This document shows positions 35,453-43,519 of a DNA stretch of 64,000 nucleotides, piece after piece. Position numbers and translations under genes: made by a program. Under the pieces are notes generated by a model that worked only from the letters and a program-made list of their open reading frames with translations, was not told the origin of the DNA and made no database searches. Every line of letters begins with the position of its first letter. Position 1 is the stretch's first letter. The stretch spans positions 1-64,000 of the forward strand of contig NZ_JAODLR010000001.1 of assembly GCF_025960875.1 (NCBI RefSeq), read 5' to 3'. The DNA comes from Crystallibacter permensis. GTDB lineage: Bacteria > Actinomycetota > Actinomycetes > Actinomycetales > Micrococcaceae.

Positions 35453-36436
35453 ATGGAAATGCAGACAAAGAACTACGACGTGGCAATCATTGGTGGCGGG
35501 GCCGCTGGGCTCAGTGCCGCAGCAGCGCTGGGAAGGTCGAGGCGTTCGGTCGTTGTCATCGACGCGGGCGAACCACGCAACGCACCGGCGGCCGCCATGC
35601 ACAACTTCCTCTCCCGCGACGGGATGAACCCACTGGAACTGCTCAAGGAAGGGCGCGCAGAACTCGTCAAGTACGGCGTCGAGGTGATCAACACCCGCGC
35701 ATTGGACAGCCGCCGCAGCGACGCCGGATTCACCATCACACTTGGCAATGGCACGGAGGTCTCGGCGCGCCGACTCATTCTTGCCACCGGACTGAAAGAC
35801 CAGTTGCCCGACATCGCCGGCCTAGCCGAACACTGGGGCAATGACGTGCTGCACTGCCCGTACTGCCACGGCTGGGAGGTCAAGGACCTGCGCCTCGGCG
35901 TTGTCGACAGCGCCATGGCGATGCATCAGGCACCGATGTTCACCCAGTGGTCCAATCATGTCACCCTGTTCAAGGACCCGAACAAGGTGCTTGCTGCCGA
36001 GGAACTGGAACAGCTGGAAGCGCTGGGTGTGGAAGTCGTGGAGGCGGCGGTTACCGCTGTGCTCGGCGAGGCGGGCTCCGTGCAGGGCGTTGAACTCAGC
36101 GACAGAACGCAACGTGAGATCGACGCGTTGGTCATTACGCCGAACTTCGACGTCGATGTCTCCTGCGTGAAATCTCTTGGGCTGGTGACGCAGGAGCACG
36201 TCTCGGGCATCGGCCGGCACGTACCCGTCGACGATGGAGGCCAGACCGAGGTGCCGGGGCTCTGGCTTGCAGGAAATGTCGCCAACCCCATGGCTCAGGT
36301 CATCATGGCCGCCGCCGACGGACTCGGCATGGGTCTTAGGGTGAATGCCGACCTCATGCAGGAAGAGTTCGCTCGTAAAGTGGCTGAGTTGCGCATGAAA
36401 AAGGCAGCGGTCGAGAGCGTGGGTCAGTATCAATAA
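35453..36436 (+). CDS. Thioredoxin reductase-like NAD(P)/FAD oxidoreductase
   Basis: The 327-residue protein has the FAD motif DVAIIGGGAAGLSAAAALGR (about 9-28), the redox motif CPYC in VLHCPYCHGWEV, and the closing LWLAGNVANPMAQVIMAAADG. It is like thioredoxin reductase except for the variant second half: the NADPH motif is degenerate (LRLGVVDSAMAMHQAPMF). The CPYC pair indicates dithiol/disulfide exchange with an unknown partner; no thioredoxin gene is adjacent. TTGGAG lies nine bases before the ATG. Possible targets are small thiols or redox partners of the neighbouring methyltransferase cluster. Confidence 0.87.
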   Translation: MEMQTKNYDVAIIGGGAAGLSAAAALGRSRRSVVVIDAGEPRNAPAAAMHNFLSRDGMNPLELLKEGRAELVKYGVEVINTRALDSRRSDAGFTITLGNGTEVSARRLILATGLKDQLPDIAGLAEHWGNDVLHCPYCHGWEVKDLRLGVVDSAMAMHQAPMFTQWSNHVTLFKDPNKVLAAEELEQLEALGVEVVEAAVTAVLGEAGSVQGVELSDRTQREIDALVITPNFDVDVSCVKSLGLVTQEHVSGIGRHVPVDDGGQTEVPGLWLAGNVANPMAQVIMAAADGLGMGLRVNADLMQEEFARKVAELRMKKAAVESVGQYQ

Positions 36437-36492
36437 TCCAGTGAGCCTTCGCCTCTGACCGCCGAGCTGCCCGGTAGTGCCTTGCCCGTCGT

Positions 36493-36735
36493 TTAGGAAA
36501 GGGTCCCCGTGTTCATGAAAGTCTCCAACCGGCGGCAGTACGGTCCGACGTCGATCTTGTTCTCCGCGAGCCACTCGTCGGAGTAGTACTTGTCGAGGTA
36601 CCTGTCCCCTGGATCGCGGATCAAAGACACAACACTGCCCTGCCTGCCCGTGTTGATCATTTCGGACATGATCCGGAACGCCCACCGCAGGCCGGCCCCG
36701 GCCGACGCCCCGGTTCGCCGGCCCAGCAGCTCTGC
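36493..36735 (-). pseudogene. 3' fragment of the cysteine-synthase-like gene (repeat R1)
   Basis: It encodes the last roughly 80 residues of the protein at 39585-40712 ([18 protein letters not shown] to the same [11 protein letters not shown] ending), at about 90% nucleotide identity by eye. The homology also includes about 12 bp after the stop codon. At 36735 it changes abruptly to unrelated sequence and then to a dinB fragment. It cannot be expressed alone. Confidence 0.85.
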
Positions 36736-36755
36736 ACCGCCGGATGTGGACGCCG

Positions 36756-36938
36756 TCACCAACCGCCGCGCGTCGGCGTATGTCCCTTTCGTGCGTCGTC
36801 GGGCATTGTCATTTCGGCCCGCAGGCCCAGAAGTCGGATCGGCCGGCCCGCTTCGATTGCCGTTGCGAGGTCCAAGGCCCGCGCGAGGATTTCGTTCCGG
36901 TCGAAGGTCTCGGGAATCTTCTTCGCGTGGGTCTTGGT
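36756..36938 (-). pseudogene. 3' fragment of dinB
   Basis: About 183 bp, ending in the dinB stop codon, match 32066-32250 at about 90% in the same orientation, covering the last roughly 60 codons. The join to the next sequence at about 36938 is abrupt. It directly follows the cysteine-synthase fragment, so two gene 3' ends are fused side by side. Confidence 0.85.
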
Positions 36939-37020
36939 CCGCCTGGGTGATCAAGCTGGCGCGCGAAAAGGTCTGACAAACGATCGACGAGGGAGGCCGC
37001 CGGAAGGCGGCCCCTTTTGT
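36939..37020 (+). terminator. Gene tail and strong rho-independent terminator
   Basis: After the dinB fragment, a plus-strand frame reads SAWVIKLAREKV and stops at 36976, looking like the C-terminus of a lost gene. It is followed by GGCCGCC-GGAA-GGCGGCC (36995-37012) and CCTTTT, a classical terminator. The upstream body of this gene is absent. Confidence 0.7.
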
Positions 37021-37047
37021 TCGCCCTGCATCAACGGTTACCACTAT

Positions 37048-37072
37048 CCAGATGATATCGTCGTGTATCTGG
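37048..37072. promoter_or_regulatory. Operator-like repeat before the toxin-antitoxin pair
   Basis: CCAGAT (37048-37053) and ATCTGG (37067-37072) form an inverted repeat with a 13-bp spacer, about 30-50 bp before the antitoxin-like gene. It is a likely autoregulatory site. Confidence 0.5.
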
Positions 37073-37101
37073 TAAATTATCACTAACCCGTTGGTAAGAA
37101 G

Positions 37102-37821
37102 GTGTTTGTGGTAATCATGGACGGAATGACCTCAACAGAGGCAGCGGAGCAGCTGGGCATTAATCAAGCCCGCGTGCGAGACCTGGTGGCATCCGGCCGC
37201 CTCATCAAACTCGGCCACACCGGGCGTTCCATGATCATCGATCCAGCCTCGGTCCAACGGGTCAAGTACCAGGGCGTGCGGCGTGGCCGGGTCTGGGCTC
37301 CACACACGGCATGGGCGACGCTGAGCATGCTCTCGGGTGACAACCCGGAATGGCTGATCCCGCCACGCCGGTCGCGGATCAAAACATCCCTTCGCGATCC
37401 CGAGCTGACCGCACGCCACATCCACAGTCTGGCCCGGCACAAAGACAAGGTCAAAAGGTACCGCACTCCCCCGGCCAGTATTCCGGCGGTAGCCGAAGAA
37501 CTGGTGACTACAGGCCCTACGGCTATGACTGACAAGCACACGGCCGCCCGTTTCGGCCTTGCAGCCGGCGGCGGAATCGCGGAAGGCTACGTCGCCATCG
37601 GCGATGCTGATGCTCTCGCCGAACACTATTTTCTCGCCCCGGACCCAGCCGGCAACGTAGTGATCCATGAGATCGAGGTGTTTCACGCCTTCGCCGCCGC
37701 CAACGGTCGGCCGCCGCTGGCCGCCATCGCCGTAGACCTGATGGACTCACTGGCCACACGGGAACGCAGTGCTGGAGAACGGGTCCTGACCGAACTGCTC
37801 GAGGAGTTCCGCCGTGCGTGA
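37102..37821 (+). CDS. HTH antitoxin-like protein (AbiEi-type partner)
   Basis: The 239-residue protein opens with an excisionase-like helix-turn-helix (MTSTEAAEQLGINQARVRDL, VASGRLIKLGHTGRSMIID) and continues with a region that is not recognised (RRGRVWAPHTAWATLSMLSG). It overlaps by 8 bp the nucleotidyltransferase gene behind it. The arrangement of a DNA-binding gene coupled to a GGxxVxLH nucleotidyltransferase is that of AbiEi/AbiEii-like toxin-antitoxin systems. Start: GTG at 37102 as listed; GTG 37108 with AAGAAGG and ATG 37117 are alternatives. A repeat upstream suggests autorepression. Confidence 0.7.
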   Translation: MFVVIMDGMTSTEAAEQLGINQARVRDLVASGRLIKLGHTGRSMIIDPASVQRVKYQGVRRGRVWAPHTAWATLSMLSGDNPEWLIPPRRSRIKTSLRDPELTARHIHSLARHKDKVKRYRTPPASIPAVAEELVTTGPTAMTDKHTAARFGLAAGGGIAEGYVAIGDADALAEHYFLAPDPAGNVVIHEIEVFHAFAAANGRPPLAAIAVDLMDSLATRERSAGERVLTELLEEFRRA

Positions 37822-38593
37822 GCTGTGGGAGGTAGCCTCCCCTCCCGGTGGCTGGGACTCGCCCTGGCCCCAGTGCGTAGAGCTGGCCAGACATCTGCCG
37901 GCCGACCAGTGGACTTTGGTGGGCGGGCTCATGGTGCAGCTGCATTCGGCAGCCGCCAATCTGGCCGTTACGCGGCCGACCGCCGACGTCGACATCGTGC
38001 TGCACATCGAAACCGGGGCCGCGACCACCGGCCGCGTCCAGCAGGTACTCGGCGAGCTCGGGTACACGCTGCATACTTCGGTGGACAGCGAAGCGCCCGC
38101 GCACCGCTTCGTGCGCGGCGATGAGCAGATCGACGTCATGATCGCCGACCACGCGGCACCGAAAATGATTTCCCGCCTCGGCGGCCGCCAGCCCTTCAAG
38201 CTGCCTGCCGGAACCCAGGCACTGCAGCGCACCGTGAACTGTCGCATCACGCTGCCCTATGAGGAGCCCGTGCTGGTCAGCATCCCCAACGCCCTGGGCG
38301 CACTGGTCCTCAAGGGCGCCGCCTACCAAGAGGACTCCCGGGACAAATCCCGCCACCTCGATGACGCAGCGGTTCTGCTGGCAACGGTAAAAGACCCACT
38401 GGGCACCGCCAAACAGATGAAGGGCAGCGACCGGTCCCGGATCCGGATGCTCGAAAAGCCGCTGTCTGATCCATCGCACACGTCATGGCTGTTGCTGGAA
38501 GCAGCCGACCGGCAACCGGCCGCCGATGCCCTCCGCATCCTGGCAGCAGATCCGCCGTCGCCGCGGCCGCTGAACAGGCTCAAGCTCAAATAA
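37814..38593 (+). CDS. AbiEii-like nucleotidyltransferase toxin
   Basis: The 259-residue protein has the nucleotidyltransferase core LVGGLMVQLHS (about 37-47) followed by RPTADVDIVL, the paired aspartates that bind metal, and a later DEQIDVMIADH aspartate. This is the pattern of AbiEii and related toxins that transfer nucleotides, some to tRNA acceptor ends. It overlaps the antitoxin-like gene, so they form one operon. It sits in a cargo segment between repeated gene ends, typical of defence or addiction modules. The target is unknown. Confidence 0.78.
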   Translation: MRELWEVASPPGGWDSPWPQCVELARHLPADQWTLVGGLMVQLHSAAANLAVTRPTADVDIVLHIETGAATTGRVQQVLGELGYTLHTSVDSEAPAHRFVRGDEQIDVMIADHAAPKMISRLGGRQPFKLPAGTQALQRTVNCRITLPYEEPVLVSIPNALGALVLKGAAYQEDSRDKSRHLDDAAVLLATVKDPLGTAKQMKGSDRSRIRMLEKPLSDPSHTSWLLLEAADRQPAADALRILAADPPSPRPLNRLKLK

Positions 38594-38667
38594 GAACGCC
38601 GACGACGCCCACCCTTATCGCCAGTCCTGAACACCGCCTACGCCGCCCAACTCCGCCGACGTTCTTA
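38591..38667 (+). terminator. Long-loop inverted repeat after the toxin gene
   Basis: TAAGAACG (38591-38598, overlapping the toxin stop) is inverted as CGTTCTTA (38660-38667); with flanking CCG/CGG bases it could pair around about 60 bases. It may be a terminator or the scar of a recombination. Confidence 0.35.
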
Positions 38668-38685
38668 GGTTCGGCCTCCTGCGCC

Positions 38686-38756
38686 TTAGGACAGGGTCCC
38701 TGTGTTCATGAAGGTTTCCAACCGGCGGCAGTACGGTCCGACGTCGATCTTGTTCT
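38686..38756 (-). pseudogene. 3' fragment of the cysteine-synthase-like gene (repeat R2)
   Basis: Seventy-one bases match the last codons and stop of the gene at 39585 (reading [19 protein letters not shown]), then stop matching abruptly at about 38756. This is the second partial copy of the same 3' end. Confidence 0.8.
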
Positions 38757-38796
38757 TATTGCCAGACTTGGTGATGAGCCGAGCGCGCAGCGGCTG

Positions 38797-39492
38797 CTAC
38801 CTGATCGCGTTCAGGATGCGCAGGCGGCGTGCCTCGAATAGTTCCAGACTGTCCAGACGATAACGCGCGTACGTTGGCAGGTCGGAGGGCAACGCCGGTG
38901 GCTCGAAGTCGTCGAAGGGGAGCAAGAAGCGTACGGCGCCACGCTCATCCACGAAGTCGTCGAGAAGGAAATGCTTGACGTATCCCTGGAACGAACCGAA
39001 GAGCTCGAAGAAGTCGGCATGACGATCCATGACTGCAGCCAAGGGATTCGTGCCACCCTCGTAAAAGCGCCGGATCGCTTCGAGAGTCAAGTCCCATCGG
39101 TCTTGGATCCGCGGATGAATGCCTCGTCTCTGATTGATACCGCCCTGCGAGACCGGGAAGATCATGAAGCCGCAGATCGTGTAGGAGCGCCGCAGGAACG
39201 AGTTATTGACCTCGTCGGGGAGCTGCGCGTAGAGGTGGTGCAGTTTCCTTCGATGCCGCGTCGCAATCGTGTCGCTCCCGAGAACAACTCTCGTGCCGCC
39301 TGCTTCATACACAAGATAGGGCGCAAGTGCGCGCGCAGTCTGGAGCTCGAACGGCCGCCCGTCGGGGAGCGGCTTGCTCCATAGGAGCTGGTGGTATCGC
39401 CGGAGTGTGGGGCTGTGACTATCGGGGTCCTTACCCGTCGGAGTGTCATCGAAGAAGTTGTAGTCGACGTCAATCTCATTAGGCTCGCCCAT
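38797..39492 (-). CDS. DUF6994-like protein of unknown function
   Basis: The 231-residue protein opens IDVDYNFFDDTPTGKDPDSH then SPTLRRYHQLLWSKPLPDGR, which I associate with the uncharacterised DUF6994 family (association from memory). Motifs such as RTxVLGSDTIATRH, FMIFPVSQGGINQRRGIHPR and RWDLTLEAIRRFYEG recall nuclease- or ligase-like unknowns of phage and island origin. There are no signal or membrane segments. It is the only gene between repeats R2 and R3, so it is cargo of an insertion. ATG at 39492 has no evident ribosome site. Confidence 0.65.
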   Translation of the reverse strand: MGEPNEIDVDYNFFDDTPTGKDPDSHSPTLRRYHQLLWSKPLPDGRPFELQTARALAPYLVYEAGGTRVVLGSDTIATRHRRKLHHLYAQLPDEVNNSFLRRSYTICGFMIFPVSQGGINQRRGIHPRIQDRWDLTLEAIRRFYEGGTNPLAAVMDRHADFFELFGSFQGYVKHFLLDDFVDERGAVRFLLPFDDFEPPALPSDLPTYARYRLDSLELFEARRLRILNAIR

Positions 39493-39584
39493 GAACTGAA
39501 GCTAGCAGGAGCGGCCGACGTTCGCTGCCCTCGACACGCTACCCGCCTTCGTCTGAGCGCAGCCACCCTCTTCTTGCCCGTCCT

Positions 39585-40712
39585 TTAGGAAAGGGTGCCT
39601 GTGTTCATGAAAGTCTCCAACCGGCGGTAGTAGGGTCCGACGTCGATCTTGTTCTCCGCCAGCCATTCATCGGAGTAGTACTTGTCGAGGTACCTGTCCC
39701 CCGGATCGCAGATCAAAGACACAACGCTGCCCTGCTGCCCAGTGTTGATCATTTCGGAGATGATCCGGAACGCCGACCACAGGCCTGTTCCGGTCGATGC
39801 CCCGGTCCGCCTGCCCAGCAGTTCTGCCAGCAGACGGATGGAGGCCATGGCGGCGGCGTCGGGGACGCGCATCATTCGGTCGATAGCGGACCCGATGAAG
39901 CTTGCTTCGACGCGTTGGCGGCCGATCCCTTCGATCCGGGAACCGGTGGCAGTGGTGACGCTGGCGTCCTGCTCCCGCCAGGCCGGGAAGAACGCGGAGT
40001 TTTCCGGATCGGCGACGCAGATGCCTGTGGCCCGCCCGGTGTAGCGGATGTAGCGGGCGAGCGTGGCAGAGGTGCCGCCGGTGCCCGCCGTCGCTACGAT
40101 CCACGCGGGTTCCGGGTGCCGCTCCTGCGACATCTGGTCGAAGATCGACTCGGCGATGTTGTTGTTGCCCCGCCAGTCGGTGGCCCGCTCGGCGTAGGTG
40201 AACTGGTCCATGTAGTGGCCGCCGGTTTGCTGGGCCAGGGCCGCGGCGGCCTCGTACACCTCGTTCGGGTTCTCCACGAAGTGGCACTGGCCCCCGTAGA
40301 ACTCGATAAGTTGTACCTTCTGCTGGCTGGTAGACCGGGCCATGACTGCGATGAACGGGACGCCGATGAGGCGCGCGAAGTACGCCTCGGAGATGGCCGT
40401 GGAGCCGCTGGAGGCTTCGATGACCGGCTTGGCCGGCCGGATCCAGCCGTTGCACAGGGCGTGCAGGAACAGGGATCTGGCCAGCCGGTGCTTCAGGGAG
40501 CCGGTGGGATGGGTTGACTCGTCCTTCAGGTAGAGGTCCACGCCCCACTGTTCCGGCAGCGGCACGGCAAGCAGATGCGTGTCGGAGGAGCGGTTGGCGT
40601 CCGCCTGGACCTTCGCCAGCGCCTCGGCCAGCCAACTGCGGTAGCCGGCGTCGTACCGGTCGACGTCCTCTTCGGCGTGGACCTGCGGGGTGGTGGGGGT
40701 GGGGACGGTCAT
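39585..40712 (-). CDS. PLP-dependent cysteine synthase-like protein (possible cysteine desulfhydrase)
   Basis: The 375-residue fold-type II PLP enzyme has [19 protein letters not shown] (lysine of the Schiff base), [19 protein letters not shown] and a glycine loop [15 protein letters not shown]. It resembles actinobacterial cysteine-synthase-like proteins such as Cds1 of mycobacteria, which break down cysteine. ATG follows GGAAGGAAG. It lies 36 bp after the YeiH gene and may belong to the taurine operon, where sulfite- or sulfide-derived sulfur could be handled. Its 3' end recurs twice to the left (R1, R2), so the gene marks an integration hotspot. Confidence 0.85.
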   Translation of the reverse strand: MTVPTPTTPQVHAEEDVDRYDAGYRSWLAEALAKVQADANRSSDTHLLAVPLPEQWGVDLYLKDESTHPTGSLKHRLARSLFLHALCNGWIRPAKPVIEASSGSTAISEAYFARLIGVPFIAVMARSTSQQKVQLIEFYGGQCHFVENPNEVYEAAAALAQQTGGHYMDQFTYAERATDWRGNNNIAESIFDQMSQERHPEPAWIVATAGTGGTSATLARYIRYTGRATGICVADPENSAFFPAWREQDASVTTATGSRIEGIGRQRVEASFIGSAIDRMMRVPDAAAMASIRLLAELLGRRTGASTGTGLWSAFRIISEMINTGQQGSVVSLICDPGDRYLDKYYSDEWLAENKIDVGPYYRRLETFMNTGTLS

Positions 40713-40748
40713 CGCTTCCTTCCAGAGTGTTTGCTCGGCGAAAGAAGC

Positions 40749-41822
40749 TTACTGCAGCAGCAGGATCCCGCCGTAGGCCAGGCCGGCGATCAGCGCCCAG
40801 GAACACAGGGCCATCAGCACGGCGCTGCCGCGGGAGCTGAACAGTTCGCGCATGCGCACGGCCGAACCCAGCCCGAAGAGCGCGGCGGCCAGGAGCACGT
40901 CCTGGACAATGGTCGCCGCCTCCAGCACGCCCTCCGGCACCGGAAGCAGGGACCGCACGGCGACCAGTGCGACGAACCCGAGGATGAAGGCCGGCACGAT
41001 CGGCGGCAGCTTCAGGTGCTCGGAACCTTCCTGCCCCTTCCGGCCGCGGCGGCTGACGATGCCGGTGACAGCCACCATGGGCGCCAGCGTGAGCACGCGG
41101 GTCAGCTTGATGACAATGGCGACGGCGAGCGCGGCGGTTCCCGCGGTCTGCGCGGTGGCAACCACCTGGCCGACGTCGTGCACTGAAGCGCCCACCCACT
41201 GGCCGAAGGCCAGCGGACCCAGGCCCAGCGGCTGCATGAGCAGCGGCAGCACGGCGATGGCCAGCGTGCCGCAGAGGGTCACCAGCGCCACCGGGATGAC
41301 CGTGTCCTGCTGTTTGGACTGGCGCACCGCGCTCATCGCGCCGATAGCCGAGGCGCCGCAGATGGAGAACCCGGTGGCGATCAGCAGCGGCTGGTCGCCC
41401 GGCAGCCGGAAGGCCTTGCCCAGCAGATACGTACCGCCGAAGGCCAGAAGCACGACGGCGACAATCACCGCGAACGTGGCCCAGCCCAGTTCCAGCACGT
41501 CCACCACGCTGAGCTTCAGGCCCAGCAGCACGATTCCGGCGCGCATCAGGCGCTTGCCGGCAAAATCCAGGCCCTTCCGCCACGGGCCGACGGTGAGTCG
41601 GGAGATCCCGGGGATGTTGGCTGCCAGCACGCCCATGATCACGGCCAGGGTCATCACCGGCACGGCCGGCATCAGCAGGTGCAGGGCGAACGCCGCCGGC
41701 ACGGCAACGGCGCAGGCAGTGAGGCCGGGCCAGTTCCGCCCCAGCCACTCTGCCAGCGAGCGCAGCCGCGATTGCTTCCCGGCCGGACCGCCCTTTACCG
41801 TCTGTGTCACGGTGTTCACCAT
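40749..41822 (-). CDS. YeiH-family putative sulfate/sulfite exporter
   Basis: The 357-residue membrane protein has about ten helices and the YeiH opening WPGLTACAVAVPAAFALHLL with GTLAIAVLPLL and VGASVHDVGQVVATAQTAG. Relatives in taurine and sulfolactate clusters (TauZ/SuyZ-like) are thought to export sulfite or sulfate released by Xsc. ATG follows AAAGGAAAA. It lies 76 bp after the APC permease gene in the same direction. Export would protect the cell from sulfite made by the pathway. Confidence 0.85.
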   Translation of the reverse strand: MVNTVTQTVKGGPAGKQSRLRSLAEWLGRNWPGLTACAVAVPAAFALHLLMPAVPVMTLAVIMGVLAANIPGISRLTVGPWRKGLDFAGKRLMRAGIVLLGLKLSVVDVLELGWATFAVIVAVVLLAFGGTYLLGKAFRLPGDQPLLIATGFSICGASAIGAMSAVRQSKQQDTVIPVALVTLCGTLAIAVLPLLMQPLGLGPLAFGQWVGASVHDVGQVVATAQTAGTAALAVAIVIKLTRVLTLAPMVAVTGIVSRRGRKGQEGSEHLKLPPIVPAFILGFVALVAVRSLLPVPEGVLEAATIVQDVLLAAALFGLGSAVRMRELFSSRGSAVLMALCSWALIAGLAYGGILLLQ

Positions 41823-41898
41823 AGTCGTTTTCCTTTCCGTTCATGGCGGCCGGTGCGCCGCGGGGAGTGCCCGCGGCGCACCGGCCTTGCAGCGTTGG

Positions 41899-43476
41899 CT
41901 AGACCGACGTCGTGTCGCCCTGGGCCCGCTGCGCGTTCTTGTCCTTGATGGCGAACCCTTCCGGGCGGGGCTTGCCCAGCACCAGCAGATCCACCTGCTC
42001 GTTGGTCAGCGTCCTGTTGTGCTTGCGCCGCAGCAGGAAGAAGACCACTCCCACCACAATCCAGATCAGCAGGGCCGTCATGGACTCCGGGCCGAGCATG
42101 GCGGGTGAGCCGGGCAACAGCAGCAGCGCCATGAAGGACACCGAGATGACCGCGCCGACCATGCTGAGCACCTTCTTCGTCGTCGAACGTGTGCCTTCCA
42201 GATCGCCCGGACGGGGTGCCGAGCCGGAGCTGCGGAAGAGCTTGAAGGCGCAGAGGCAGGTGTACAGGTAGGCCACGGTCACGCCGACGGCGGACATGTT
42301 GACCACCCATTCCAGCGCGGCCCGGCCGAACCACGGGGTCACCAGGCAGAAGGCGCCGACAAACAGGATGCCCACGTACGGCGTCTTGTGCTTCGGGTGC
42401 AGCTTGGCGAAGACCTGCGGGACCATCTGCGCCCGGCCCATCGCCAGCAGGATGCGGCTGGCGGAAACGTAGAAGCCGTTCAGGCCGGTGGTCACGCCCA
42501 TGGTGATGCCGATGGCCAGCAGCAGCATGCCGACGCCGCCCAGCAGACCGGTTACCGCGTCGGCGGTGCCCCAGGCCGACTGCCCGGAGACGAGCTGTTC
42601 CCACGGCTCGGCAACAGCGACGGCGGCGATCATGGCCGCGTACAGCAGGGCCGCGGCGAGCAGCGCCAGCACAATCAGCTTCATGGCCTTGCTCGGCGGG
42701 AAGTCGAACTCCTCGGCGGCCTGCGGCACGTTGTCGAAACCGATGTAGGCCCACGGCGCGATGGCGACGATCGCGAGGATGGCGGTCAGCGGCGAGACGC
42801 CCTCGGGGAAGGCCGGCGCGGCGTTGCTGACCAGGCTGTCGGGGTGGACCAGCACGGCGGCCAGGATGCAGGCGACGGCAATCAACATGATTATGCAGGC
42901 GATGAACTGGACCCGGCCGGACAGTGCGGTGCCGCGGATGTTCAGGTAGGCGAAGACCGCCAGCGCGGTGATCGAGATGAGCACTTCCACCATGTACACG
43001 TCGTAGCCGGCGATGGTGTAGAGGTAGCCCTGCTGGACCACCCCCGGCAGCAGTTTCCGGAACAGGAGCGCCAGCGCCGAGGCGTTCAGCGCCACAATGC
43101 AGGTGTAGCCCAGGGTCAGGAACCAGCCGCAGAAGAACGCGTGGGTCCGGCCGAAGCCGACCAATGCGAACGCCAGCTCGCCGCCGGAGACGGGGAAGCT
43201 GCGGATCAGGAAGCCGTAGCTGACGGCGATCAGCACCATCAGCCCGCCGCCGATCAGGAAGCCGCTCATCGCGCCCACCGGTCCCGCCGCGGCGATCCAG
43301 TCGGTGGGCAGGATGAACGCGCCCCAACCAACGGCCGAGCCGAGGGCGATGGCCCAGACCCAGCTGGGCTTGAGGGTCTTGGCCAGCCGCTCGGGCTGGT
43401 CGGGTCCGGGGGTTGCCGCCGGTCCGGCCGAAGCTCCGCTGCCGGCCACGTTGCCGGTCTCAGTTGTTGCTTTCAT
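41899..43476 (-). CDS. APC family amino acid permease (candidate taurine importer)
   Basis: The 525-residue protein has about twelve helices and APC signatures: ALGSAVGWGAFILPTDW in helix 1, FPVSGGELAFALVGFG in helix 3, and IAPWAYIGFDNVPQAAEEF in helix 6. Its place between pta and yeiH in the tpa operon makes taurine, or another amine such as alanine, the likely substrate. A GAGG site precedes the ATG. A long unstructured N-terminus (about 30 residues, Gly/Ala/Pro-rich) is present. No ABC (TauABC) system for taurine is in the window, so this may be the sole importer. Confidence 0.87.
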   Translation of the reverse strand: MKATTETGNVAGSGASAGPAATPGPDQPERLAKTLKPSWVWAIALGSAVGWGAFILPTDWIAAAGPVGAMSGFLIGGGLMVLIAVSYGFLIRSFPVSGGELAFALVGFGRTHAFFCGWFLTLGYTCIVALNASALALLFRKLLPGVVQQGYLYTIAGYDVYMVEVLISITALAVFAYLNIRGTALSGRVQFIACIIMLIAVACILAAVLVHPDSLVSNAAPAFPEGVSPLTAILAIVAIAPWAYIGFDNVPQAAEEFDFPPSKAMKLIVLALLAAALLYAAMIAAVAVAEPWEQLVSGQSAWGTADAVTGLLGGVGMLLLAIGITMGVTTGLNGFYVSASRILLAMGRAQMVPQVFAKLHPKHKTPYVGILFVGAFCLVTPWFGRAALEWVVNMSAVGVTVAYLYTCLCAFKLFRSSGSAPRPGDLEGTRSTTKKVLSMVGAVISVSFMALLLLPGSPAMLGPESMTALLIWIVVGVVFFLLRRKHNRTLTNEQVDLLVLGKPRPEGFAIKDKNAQRAQGDTTSV

Positions 43477-43519
43477 GTAAACCTCATTCTCCAGGGACAG
43501 AACTCTCTGCCCGTGCTGG

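Noticed and set aside
39667-41844. 725-codon frame spanning the cysteine-synthase-like and YeiH genes
   Set aside because: It is a shifted frame of the same strand, Arg/Ala/Gly-rich; both real genes have their own starts and motifs.
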